Source: Orychophragmus violaceus (taxonomy: Eukaryota; Streptophyta; Magnoliopsida; Brassicales; Brassicaceae). Taken from it: a stretch of 64,000 nt of DNA. Each line of letters opens with the position of its first letter. Positions within the stretch are counted from its first letter, which is position 1. The position numbers were made by a program, and so were the translations under genes. This document shows positions 1 to 10,279 of this stretch, piece by piece. The notes under the pieces are model-generated. The model was given only the letters and a program-made list of their open reading frames with translations, made no database searches and was not told the DNA's origin. The stretch lies in NCBI GenBank assembly GCA_030180135.1, contig CM058234.1, positions 28,492,766 through 28,556,765 of the forward strand, written 5' to 3'.

Positions 1-1346
1 CAGTGTTTATATATAATAGTAATGCAGGATTAGTTATTATAAATAAGAAAATAATTATAGGAAAAAAAATAATTTAAAATTAAAACTAAGTATAATGATT
101 TTCTTAAACTACACTTATTCTTTAAAAAAATAAACTACATTTATTATAAAAAAAAATAGTAATAGTGTTTGTGGATTTTACACCGCTTGTTAGAAAATTT
201 TAATTTGTTAAAAATATTTAAAATTGAAGAATAAAATATTATGTGTAAATTATACCTAAAATCATAAGAAATTATACATATTTAAAATAAAAAAGAAAAT
301 TATGTATAAAACATAATTCTACTAAGATTTTAGCGTCATACAAAAATAAATCATGTAATTGATTAAAGAAAAAAAAAATATTATTGGTTATATTTCTATT
401 ACCTCATATATTAATGCTAATATCAATTTTTATATACACCTATATTTTAAGTTTTATATAATGATATTTATTTATCAATTCGTATTTAAAACATAAATAT
501 GGTTATTTATATTGTGGATATTTTCATCAGTAGTAAAATAATGTTAGCAACATTATTTATTTTTATATTCGACTTTGGTTATAGTTTATCAAAAAAACAT
601 TATTTATAGGAGAGAAAAATTTTTCTCTACTTTCTCTCTTACTTTTTTCGAGTTTCTTTTTATTGAGACATTTACCTCTTTACCGTCTCTTCTTCGGTGG
701 TGTGAGAGGTCTTTAGCTCCCTTTTTTGCATGCCAAGATTTTCATATGTGGTAGATAGCTCTCTCCCTCCCTCTTTCACGGTGGTCTAGTCGCGCTGTCA
801 GAATCAAGTGGTGGTAGTTTGTTGGCTCTGGTGGTCCCAGTCTAGATCTGAGAGGACAATGTCTTCCTAGATGGTTGCTTCGTGTCTTGGTTCTTACTCT
901 TTGAGGTACGCTGTGTTGCATGTCTCGGCGATGGTGGGTTTGATGGCAGATCAGAAGGAGTGGTGGTGGTGTGTCGATGTGTGGTTCGTCTCGTGTTTTC
1001 TGTTAGACACTAGACCCAACCTCACCGTCCAACTAGCGCCTTACGATTTTTCGTACAAAGATTATACTAATCATTTGTGGGAAAATAACATTCAAGTATC
1101 ATTGGCTTTGTTCAAAACTCAACAACACCCAAGTAATTAAATTGAGTTCTTCTATTTTGTTTAATTTTTAGGTAAATGTTTAGTAAAATATGTTTGAAAC
1201 TTTCCTTAGGAATAAAATTTAAAGAAATTTTTAAGATAAATTTTGCATAATTTTCAGGTTTTTTTGCTATCCGAACCGTTTTGTAAATTTAGAGAATTAG
1301 AAAATTATTTAAATATTATAAAATTATATAAATTCTAATGTGTGAT
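1..1346. other. AT-rich intergenic spacer
   Basis: The stretch is strongly AT-rich up to about 600, then mixed with CT-rich and G-rich stretches at 600-1140. A short open frame at 871-1140 has no recognisable domain and atypical composition, so I do not call a gene. No promoter, RNA gene or transposon terminus was recognised. Confidence 0.5.
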
Positions 1347-1361
1347 AATATCGATATGGTC

Positions 1362-2325
1362 CATCTTTGGGGTTTTGAGATCCACACGCTTCTCATATTT
1401 TCTCTCTAAAGTTTTAACTCTCTTCTTCTTTTCTGTGTCGGAGATTTCTCCGGACGGTTTTTGTCGTCGTCGTAAGGGATCTCCGACGGTTTCGTAAGGG
1501 CTTACTGAGAGTCGTGTTCTATGGGGGAGGTTAGAAGATGTGTCGGCGATGCTTAGTCCGGCTACTCGTGGTTGGAGGACTTTCACGGCGGAGCAAGCGG
1601 CGGCGGATCCGGGTCAAATAGAACTCCTTCGTAAGTCGCCAGAACTGGAGGGCCGTTAGAGGACTATGGCGAACCACGGAAGGTAATAGGGATGGAGAAG
1701 CGGTGCGGATCTAAACCCACAAGAAGTAGAAGCCGTCGAGGGAGTTGAAGAGGGGGTTGTAGCGTGTCGACGAGGATCGTGATAGTGCTTGGTGAGGTCA
1801 CCGTGACGGAGGAATATATCGACGATGGGAAGTGAGGTGGTCATGTCGCCTTCATCTCTTTGCTCTTGTGCCTCTTAGATTGGATATGGGTGAGTTTGGA
1901 GCGGATCCGTGGAGACAAAGCACGAACATACAAGAAATCATTGGGGATGGGAAGATATTGGGTTTCGCTTTAACGGAATCCGCCGGTTAAGTCTGTGGGA
2001 AATATCGGCATTTGAGATTGGAGAAACCGGAAGATGGTGGGAGGTAAAGTTATGCTGGTCTCTGGATGGGATGCTGCGGTCGGTTTTGCAGCAGATTGAG
2101 AAGGAGGTCGGTACGAGCCGATAAACTCGCCGTTCTTAACCGCCAGCAACGACGGTCGATTTCACCCGGATCGTACCTAACGCTTTTTGACGTAACCAGG
2201 TTTTTGGATTTGGTTTGGGTTTCTTTGTCGGTCCATTATGTTTAGTTTTACTTCTGATTTTTTTCCTAGTTGTAACCGGTTTACTCTCGATTGATTTCGG
2301 TTTGACCAATTAATATAATATAAAA
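1362..2325 (+). mobile_element. Non-autonomous retroposon (~0.96 kb) with target-site duplications
   Basis: A GC-richer block begins abruptly in AT-rich DNA, is pyrimidine-rich at the left and ends in an A-rich tail (ataatataaaaa). It is flanked by near-identical 15-bp repeats, AATATCGATATGGTC at 1347-1361 and AATATCGATTTGGTC at 2326-2340 (14 of 15 match), which read as target-site duplications of an L1-type insertion. Open frames inside (e.g. 1335-1586 and 1656-1844 minus, 1909-2124 plus) show no reverse transcriptase or other known domain. Size and structure are like the Sadhu class of crucifer retroposons, but I cannot confirm sequence identity. A 5'-truncated LINE is the alternative. Confidence 0.55.
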
Positions 2326-2397
2326 AATATCGATTTGGTCGAACATATAAAAAAAAATCTACGCTATGCATGGGTCCATAGTTATATATAATACAAA

Positions 2398-2426
2398 CTA
2401 GTGTGGTGTCCGCGCAGATGCGCGGA
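2398..2426 (-). mobile_element. Helitron 3' terminus (CTAG end plus hairpin), minus orientation
   Basis: The palindromic CTAG at 2398-2401 is preceded by A and followed at 2409-2426 by a perfect 7-bp stem (tccgcgc, loop agat, gcgcgga). This is the mirror image of a Helitron 3' end: subterminal GC hairpin, CTRR terminus, insertion between A and T. The element would extend to the right, but no convincing 5' TC end is visible before Copia-1 starts near 4130. Confidence 0.6.
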
Positions 2427-4129
2427 TATCAAAAATCAAATTTTTACAATTGGAAATAATCTTGTCTAAGTCAAAATTGGGACATTTTAAGGTTTGAAAA
2501 CATATTATAGAGGTGGGATTTCAAAGCTGCTATTTGGTATGAGCTCATAAACCAAAGATTCTTCTCCTTACTCATGATTCTTCTCTTCCTCACACTTTTT
2601 ATCTATAGATATAAATAGTTAGATTCTTCTTCTTACGTGATGGTAATCATAATCTGCAAGATCATTATTCTTCTTCTTCACCCAAAACGTTTTCTTATTA
2701 TTCTTCCCACCAAAACCATAAGATACTCTTCTAGCTATTCTTCTTCTTCCTCTTCTTCTTATAAAAACGTTTTCTTTTTATTGTTCTCATCAAACCCCTA
2801 TTCATTTTGATCGTCTTTTGATTTCACGTTCTAAACCTTTTTCAGATCCGTATCATGATATCTTCTTGCACAAGTAGTATCTTTCACACCTAATTCAGCA
2901 TCGTTTGGGTTTGACTATTGTAAACTAACCCTAGAATAAATTAATATGTGGAGAAATGGGAAAAATAAATGCAAACAAATCAATATAATCTAGTTTTTTC
3001 AACACTCTTGATCTTACTTCTATGACGAAGGAGATAAAGACATAAACAAGAAAAATCATATAATAATTTAATACATGGAAAATTATAGTTTAGGCAGCAA
3101 TAATCTAAAAAGAAACAGCTCAAAACTGTCTATTTTACCCTGATTAAAATGACACTATAATTTTGACTGCTTGATTCTTCTCGCCTTTGTTTATTCGATG
3201 TGGAAAATGACATGAGACTCTGATGGCACTGCTCATCGTTCATCTCTTTGATATCTGAACGGAGATGTCCACTGGCATCTCAAAGCTTCTTGCTGAAGAA
3301 GTCGTTTCAAATCTTCAACAATCTTTTTGTCGACCCAAGTGCTTCTAGAATATCCAGAGTTATTCTCAAGCTCAGTTGTATGCTTTATATCAAATCATCC
3401 CACATCATTTTGAAAATTCAAAATCAAACAATTGTTAAATCTTATCTCAACTTCTATATACAATTTGAGAAACAACCATCACAGCCATTAAAACATATGC
3501 TAACTAATGATCAACCCTTCAAAATAAAACAAATTCTCAATGTTTTCCATGGATATTACTCCTAGAAAGCTTCCTTGTTATTTAAGCAATCTCAATAATT
3601 TTACATCAATGTTATATAATGCTTTCTCTCTTATTATTTATCTTATCCTTCTTCTTCTTCTCTACTTCACCATTTAACCATCTTCTTCTTCCGCTACGGT
3701 AACCATCACGTCTTCTTCTAGATCAACCTAAATTAAAAAATTGTAAGCTTTTTGTTCTTGTTCTTCTTCCGATATATAAATCACCTTTGGAGAATTTCGG
3801 ATATGTACGTTGTTAATGCAATAACAATAACAAAAAAAATGTGCTTCTTACATATTTCGACTTTCCCCGTTAGATTAACCAGAAAATAGGAAACTTAAGA
3901 TAATGTTGACTAACCACTTGTTGATTCCTCTAAGTCTCTTTGTAAGATTATATAAAAATCCTTCTTTGTTTCGTTATGAATTCTTGCTTTTGTCAAACTG
4001 TGTGTTTATGTGTATACCAAATATCTTACTCTTCCAGGTCCATAGAATCTACCAATAGCTACAAATACCATATCAACATAAAATTTTAGTAGAAAAAGAA
4101 ACGCACAAACCAAATCCATATTAGTCGAT
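2427..4129. other. Probable Helitron body or spacer, no gene recognised
   Basis: TTC/TCT-rich, AT-rich sequence between the Helitron terminus at 2398 and the truncated end of Copia-1. Repeated ttcttcttc tracts occur at about 2570-2770 and 3640-3720. The longest frame (3248-3565 plus) looks random. It may be the interior of a non-autonomous Helitron whose 5' end was lost in the event that truncated Copia-1. Confidence 0.35.
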
Positions 4130-6752
4130 AGTAGTCGATGTCAATCTTCTTCTTGAAGATCCATTTGCACTCGATGGCTTTTACATCAGCGGGTAAGTCA
4201 ACCAACGAAAACACTTGGTTGACACCAGCGGGTAAGTCAACCAACGAAAACACTTGGTTGACCGACATGGAGTCCATTTCGGAATCAGTGGCCTTGCGCC
4301 ACTTAGAGGAATCTGGGCCCATCATGGCTTGATTGAAGTTCGATGGTTCATCACCATCAATGATCAGAAGATCATGACAGTCAGTCACGAGGAATCCTTG
4401 ATATCTCTCGGGTTCGTGACGGATCCTCCCGGATCTTCGAACTTCAGGTACTACAGGTTCAGGCTCTACAATTTCTTGTAGGTCCTCCTGCTGCTCTTCC
4501 TCATTAGGTTGAGCAGTATCCTGTTCATCTTGAATTTCTTCAAGCAGTACCTTACTCCCACTGTCTTTCTTAGAGAGAAACTCCCTCTCAAGAAAGTTAC
4601 AATCCCGGGCAACAAAGATCTTGTTCTCGGAACGTAGATAGAAGTAATAAGCCTTGGTTTCCCGTGGATAACCAATGAAGTAGCATTTGTCAGATTTTGG
4701 TGTAAGCTTGTCTGAGATCAATCTCTTGACATAGGCTTCACAACCCCAAATTCTGAGATAAGACAGCACTGGAGCTTCTCCAGTCCATAATTCATATGGT
4801 GTCTTTGCTACTGCTTTCGATGGCGCTCTATTTAGAGTGAACACTGCTGTTAGCAGAGCATATCCCCAAAGGGATATTGGAAGGTCTGTGTGACTCATCA
4901 TAGATCGAACCATATCCAATAAGGTCCGATTTCTCCTTTCAGACACACCATTCCATTGAGGTGTTCCAGGAGGAGTGAGTTGGGATACGATCCCACACTC
5001 TCTCAGATGATCACTGAATTCTTGGCTTAAGTATTCTCCTCCTCGGTCGGACCGAAGAGCCTTAATGCTTTTGCCAAGTTGGTTCTGTACTTCATTTTGG
5101 AATTCTCTGAACTTCTCAAAAGATTCAGACTTATGTTTCATTAAATAAACATATCCATACCTACTGAAATCATCAGTGAAGGTAATGAAGTACTGATAGT
5201 TTCCTCTTGCATTTGTGGACATTGGGCCACACACATCAGTGTGTATCAGGCCCAATAAGTCACTGGCCCTCTCGTTAGGTTTATTAAAGGGGGCCCGTGT
5301 CATTTTGCCCATCATGCAGGATTCGCATTTCTCACATGACTCAAAGTCAAATGAGCCAAGAAGTCCATTCGAATGGAGCCTCTTGATGCGTTTCTCGCTG
5401 ATGTGCCCTAAACGACAATGCCATAGAAACGTTCGGTTCTCCTCATTAGGTTTGAACCGTTTGGTATTAATGTTATAAATTGGCGCGGATTGATCGAGTA
5501 TGTAAAGCCCATTCATAAGAGGGGCAGAACCATAGAACAAATTGTTGCGATTGAAGGAACATAATTTATTCTTAACTGAAAAATCATAACCTTCCAAATC
5601 CAACAAAGAAATTGAAATAATATTTCTGCTTATAGCAGGTACAAAATAACAATTATTGAGTTCTAAAATCAATCCCGAAGGTAAAGACAACAAGTAAGTG
5701 CCTACAGCTAGTGCTGGAACTTTCGCTCCATTCCCAACTCGTAGCTCCACTTGTCCTTGCTTCAGCCTTCTACTGTTGCTGAGTGCCTGCATATTAGTAC
5801 AAATATGAGCCCCACAACCAGTATCCATAACCCATGAGGTATTATCAGAAGTAGTTGTATTAACTTCTATAACAAAAATACCTGTTGAAGAAGTCTCAAA
5901 AGTCTTCTTCTTCAATTCCTTTAGACCTTCCTGGAATTTCTTACATTCTCTCCTCCAATGCCCTGGTTCTTTACAGAACCTGCATATGTCAGTTGGCCCA
6001 GCCTTGGACTTGGGCTTGGGCTTTGGCGTGTCCTTGTCCGCGACTTGGACAGCCTTGGCCTTTCCCTTATCCTTAGCAGAGGATTTCTTAAACCCCTTGC
6101 CCTTATGCACCATAAGCACATTGGGGTCCTTGGCGGTTTTCCTCAAATTGGGCTCCGCAGTCTTGAGCATTCCGTGAAGCTCAGGCAATGTCTTACTCAA
6201 GCCATGCATGTTAAAGTTCAGAATGAACTGATCATAGCTTGCAGGTAATGACTGCAGAATGATGTCGCAGGCAAGTTCCTGGCTGATTGGGCAGTCGAGT
6301 TTCTGAAGATGATCGAGATAACCCATCATCTTCAAGACATGAGGACTCACTGCCGCATTCGCAGCCAACTTGCAGTCCAAGAGGTTCTTAACTGTTTGAA
6401 ACCTCTCAGTCCTAGCCTGCTCCTGAAAAAGCGATTTCAGGCTTGCCATTATCTCGATGGGTGACAATACACTCTCGAACTGTTTTTGCAGCTCAGGAGT
6501 CATTGTCACCAACATCAGGCAATAGGCATCATTTTCATCTGACGAATGCTTTTCCCAAGCATTATGCAGAGTCCTGGCGGCATTGGCAGGAGGCCTCTCG
6601 GGGAGAGGATCACGAAGGACATAATCCTTCTTCTCCTGCTTGAGGACCAGCCTCAAGTTCCTTGACCACGTCAGGAAGTTCGTTCCAGTCAGCTTCTCCT
6701 TCTCGAGAACAGACCGGATTGAGAATGTGTTTTGTGTGCTTGTAGTAGTCAT
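4086..6752 (-). pseudogene. Copia-1 gag-pol polyprotein, truncated in RT
   Basis: An 888-codon open frame. In order: a Gag domain (UBN2-like, residues ~15-240), a CCHC zinc knuckle (CRFCKEPGHWRREC, 257-270) that binds RNA, an aspartic protease core (DTGCG near 310), the integrase HHCC region (H445/H450 and C473-C479), and the integrase catalytic core with D506, D569 and E605. A proline-rich linker leads to the first RT residues (CKWIFKKK), after which the frame runs ~20 residues into unrelated DNA. Full copia polyproteins are ~1300-1450 residues, so about a third is missing. No internal stop was seen, so loss of the 3' half looks like the main defect. It resembles proteins usually annotated as TNT1-94-type. 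ATG at 6752 is the first in frame after the leader. Confidence 0.85.
4187..4264 (-). repeat. 39-bp tandem duplication inside pol
   Basis: Two adjacent copies of a 39-bp unit give the repeated 13-residue stretch VNQVFSLVDLPAG just before the RT. The reading frame is kept. A single copy is expected from the family, so this is a recent in-frame duplication. Confidence 0.85.
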
Positions 6753-8390
6753 AGCTGAAATATATAGATAAAAAGGTTATTAGTTAAAATGTTCAATATG
6801 ATTAATCTCGTATTAAATTTAATATGATTAATCACGCATTATATTCAATAACATAAGTTACCCTCAATAGAATATAATGATTCCAAGATCCACATATAAC
6901 TAAGATTAAAGTGGGCCACTGGCCGTCACCAAACCTTAGCTTATATCGGTAAGCCCTATATCGGCTAATTATATCCGTGATATAACTCTTGGTTGTGAAT
7001 CTGGGCCCGAGGCCCAATCCACTCTGATGTCTCAAGGCCCGGGACTCCCGATGGCCCAGTCAAGAAAACCAGACTATACAGTCATGTAATCATTAATGTC
7101 TGGGACTCCCAATGACATTTATGAATCACAAACCGTCTTATCCACGCAAAAGCAGACACCCTCACACTGTAAGGCCATGAATACAATTGAATGGGCTTCG
7201 ACAGCTGACATAGAATGGACAAGACATCCAACGCTTGATATTATTTGAGGTTCGTAGGTTTATTTAAAAAATTCATTCCCAAAATAGAAGATTACTATTT
7301 CGGGAAACTTTCCATTTTGGAAACCTACTATTTTTGGAAACTTTCTAAAATTGGAAACTTTCTAAAAACGGAAACTTTCTAACTTTAGAAATTTCTTAAA
7401 ATCCGAATCATGCAAATCTAGAAACTTCTATAAATTAAGAAACTTTCTAATTTCAAAATATCGGAAACTTTAATTTAAAATCGATTTATATTCTTTATAA
7501 AATAAATTTTAAATTAAATCTGAAGAAAGACTCAAATAATTGGCCCAATCGTTTTAACTTCTTGGCCCGAGGCCGAAGAATTGGTCTATGTCCGAGACAT
7601 AACCCGATCGTCCAATTAGATGACATAACCGGTCTGGTTCATTAAAATTGGTCTAACCAAAATTAATTACTACGACGACCACAATTGTCAACCGGTTATT
7701 TACTAAACCGGATTTTCTCAATTTATTTGGTCCAACCAAATCAAATTAGAAAATCCTGGTTTAGGCACTAAATCCAATAATTCTTTCGACATTGGATTTC
7801 TTGTCCCGGTTTAACCAGACTTAATAAAATTATTAAATCTGTTTATTAAACCAGGACGAATTAATTTTAATCAAAATATTAAATCGAGCCTTAAACCAAC
7901 CATGTCGATCGATGAACCAACCGCGTCGATCGATCCATCAACCGCATCGGTCGATGCTCTCAGCATCGATCCTGCATCGATCGTGCATCGATCCTGTATC
8001 GATCGATGCTCTCACGCATGCCCGAAACCGAGCCAAAACCCTAACCGTGTCGATCGATGCACCAACCGCATCGGTCGATGCACCAACATCGAACCTGCAT
8101 CGATCCTGCATCGATCGATGCTTTCACGCGTTAACAGGGTTAGCCGATAGACTGTATCGACCGATCCATGCGATCGTATCGATCGATCCATGCGATCGCA
8201 GTCGATACTGACTCTCTCGGATCAGATCGCATACCAAATCATATAGCTTGATCATGCGATTTTTTCATATGTTTAGGTTTCAATTCTTGTTACTTAAGTG
8301 ATTTCTCTTATCAGTAGTTGATTCAAAACACTTTTAAACAAGAAAAACAATCCTAAACTTGAATCTAAACAAGAAAAACCAGAACCAATA
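6753..8390 (-). other. Copia-1 untranslated leader
   Basis: About 1.6 kb between PBS and gag ATG, without a convincing gene. The part nearest gag (6780-7250) resembles the matching leader of Copia-2 (46670-47150): both hold a 'gtgggccactggccgtcac' block and 'gggactcccgatggcccagt'. The middle is AT-rich with repeated ggaaactttctaa blocks (7300-7470). The part nearest the PBS holds the CGATCGAT cluster listed separately. Confidence 0.6.
7901..8215. repeat. CGATCGAT word cluster in Copia-1 leader
   Basis: At least six exact CGATCGAT words plus variants (tcggtcgatg, gcatcgatcctg, gcgatcg) lie within ~315 bp. Two sub-blocks, about 7950-8016 and 8063-8130, are imperfect direct copies containing 'gcatcgatcctg' and 'atcgatcgatgct'. 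Open frames on the plus strand here (repeated ASID/SVDA) come from the repeated word, not from a gene. Confidence 0.85.
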
Positions 8391-8402
8391 GCTCTGATAC
8401 CA
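8391..8402 (-). promoter_or_regulatory. Copia-1 primer-binding site
   Basis: The minus strand reads TGGTATCAGAGC, complementary to the 3' end of initiator-methionine tRNA, one base inside the LTR end. This is the standard Ty1/copia minus-strand primer site in plants. Confidence 0.9.
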
Positions 8403-8403
8403 C

Positions 8404-9077
8404 TGAAGGATTGTTTAGTTGATCCTGATTCAATTCTTAGATTCATATCAACCTAAACATGCGGATCTAGGTTCTTCTCGAATAGAAACAAATGATGATC
8501 TCACCTTTTACCTGTTAATTGCAGCGGAAGGAGAGAACAGGTCAGAGATCAGAGAAACACCGAGAGATGAATCCTCCAAAGGTTCACACACGCGATCACA
8601 GAAAACGGCTGCTAGACCACAAGGAACTCGGCGCAGAGAGAGAGAGAGTTTTCGGCTAAGGAGCTAGGGTTAATTGTTCTGAACTCGAGTTTTATCTTAT
8701 AAAACTTGTCCGGTTCCGTTTGGGCCATTTGGCCCAAACACCAATTAACTCGACGGCATTCGCGCACTGTGTCGACCGACACACCTTGTGTATCGATCGA
8801 CACACAGTGGCTAAACCGTTTTATTCTCTCTAAGTACAGTAAATGCCTAGCACTTTTACCGTACTTCTGCTAAACCGTTCCTACACATTTTCCTGTTAGC
8901 TTAGGCGTGTGACCCATATGGGATCATATAATAAAGGCAATAAGTCCAAGACTTATAGATCATGAGCGGACTCTAGCAAGCCATCATGACCCCCAGTATT
9001 ATATGACTTATGTCTGATCATTGACATACTCTTACTTTCTAGAGACAGTACCGAGATTACTGGACACAATTCCAACA
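8404..9077 (-). repeat. Copia-1 5' LTR (674 bp)
   Basis: Runs from TGAAGGATTG (8404) to TTCCAACA (9077) on the plus strand; on the minus strand it starts TGTTGGAA and ends in CA. The PBS lies directly inside. It contains a palindromic cassette at 8765-8808 with two dyads, GTGTCGACCGACAC and TATCGATCGACAC. Its U5-proximal block (8880-9060, 'gtgtgacccatatgggatcatat') is shared with the Copia-2 and Copia-3 LTRs, showing that the three are related subfamilies. Confidence 0.9.
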
Positions 9078-9082
9078 CATTC

Positions 9083-9911
9083 ATACTTAGAGCTAAGAGA
9101 TTTTTAGAGCTTTTGGGGCAGATCTATTCATGTACTTCATCTATTTTGGAGAAGATTTCGAACCCCTTTATCTATTTAATTTCTTATATGCAATCTATTA
9201 TTTCTATGATTTCTGTTCCATTAATCATGTCTGAGTAGATTCATAGTTAAGTTTAGGGTTTCTCATTAGGGATTTTATGACTTGCTAGACTTGTTTAATT
9301 CAAGTTAAGGATTCACATGATTAGAATGTTCTTCGATCTAAATTGTACTTAATGCTAGTTCTAACCTGATCAATTAGAATCTAGACTTTAGGTTGCTAAA
9401 TACGACACGAGAGTGTGGTTTAGAATCTGAACTATTTAGGTTGAGCAATTAAATTATTCGCAAAGAGATTTGGCTTAGTTTAATTGTGAACATATCGAAC
9501 TTGAAATTAATGCTGGTTTAATCTGTTAGTAATTGCAAAGAGATTTGGATTACTGCACTTAGACTTAGAGGATTTTCGCAAAGAGATTTGGTTAATTCTA
9601 ATTCCGTGATTTGAGTTCTAGAACTGAGTTTAATTTGATCCTGACTGATTAACTTGTCTGCTTGTCTGATTTCCTGAGAATTCCCTAGACTTAGCGCTTT
9701 TAGTTTATTGCTTTCACAACAAATTCCTGCTACTGAATTACTTTCTCGCCTTGCTATTTACTTTACAACAATTTGCTTTCTTCCTAGTATTAATCTCTTC
9801 CGTTATGAATCTATTGAATACCAGAGTCCCTGGGGATTCGATAACCCTATATACTACATTGATATTGATGTGCACTTGCAGTTAGTATAGGGAATAAAAC
9901 CTGACCTATCA
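9083..9911 (+). repeat. Athila element 5' LTR, 5'-truncated
   Basis: Matches 14508-15336 base for base apart from ~10 substitutions and ends ...ACCTGACCTATCA. The first ~345 bp of the LTR (equivalent of 14162-14506) are missing because of the Copia-1 insertion and later deletion. It contains a repeated 'cgcaaagagatttgg' motif (three copies, ~9459-9590). Confidence 0.9.
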
Positions 9912-9917
9912 AGTTTT

Positions 9918-9934
9918 TGGCGCCGTTGCCGGGG
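9918..9934 (+). promoter_or_regulatory. Athila-type primer-binding site
   Basis: TGGCGCCGTTGCCGGGGA just inside the LTR end is the PBS sequence typical of plant Athila/Tat elements, usually assigned to tRNA-Asp. Confidence 0.85.
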
Positions 9935-10279
9935 ACTCTTAGAGTCTTCGATAGGACCGAACTTAGGGTTTTTACTAGGAATTTTTATTTTTTGTTTTTG
10001 TTTTCGTTTTTATTTTTTTTATTTTACTGATTTCTTCTCTGTTTTCTCTCTGTCGCAGGTACCGATTTTTCCTTGCGTCGATCGTTGCATCTCTTGTGTC
10101 GATCGTCACTAAGCGATTTCAGATTGAATCGATCGTTGCACTGTTAGCATCGATCGTTGCTTGACGATTACAGACAGTTTATGCAGAAGCGTGAAACTTG
10201 AAGTAATCCGAACTTAAGCATAATCAATCTCGATCTTGAAGAACTTGGACGTTTAGAGAGGACAAACAGAAGAGAAAGA

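Larger units (their letters stand above)
4130..9077 (-). mobile_element. Copia-1: Ty1/copia retrotransposon, 3' half deleted
   Basis: On the minus strand the element runs 5' LTR (8404-9077), tRNA-iMet-type PBS (8391-8402), a leader of about 1.6 kb (6753-8390) and a gag-pol frame that stops being copia-like near 4130, just inside the start of the reverse transcriptase. The RT, RNase H and 3' LTR are absent. It inserted in the left LTR of the Athila element: the bases after its LTR, CATTC (9078-9082), correspond to CTTTC at 14503-14507 in the other Athila LTR. The deletion that removed its 3' half also removed the first ~345 bp of that LTR, so insertion came before deletion. Confidence 0.85.

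Noticed and set aside
871..1140. 89-codon open frame in the left spacer
   Set aside because: No domain, unusual composition, no gene structure around it.
3248..3565. 105-codon frame near the Helitron end
   Set aside because: AT-rich random-looking protein, no splice or promoter context.
7902..8211. Overlapping plus-strand frames with ASID/SVDA peptide repeats
   Set aside because: They result from the CGATCGAT word repeated in all frames of a retrotransposon leader.
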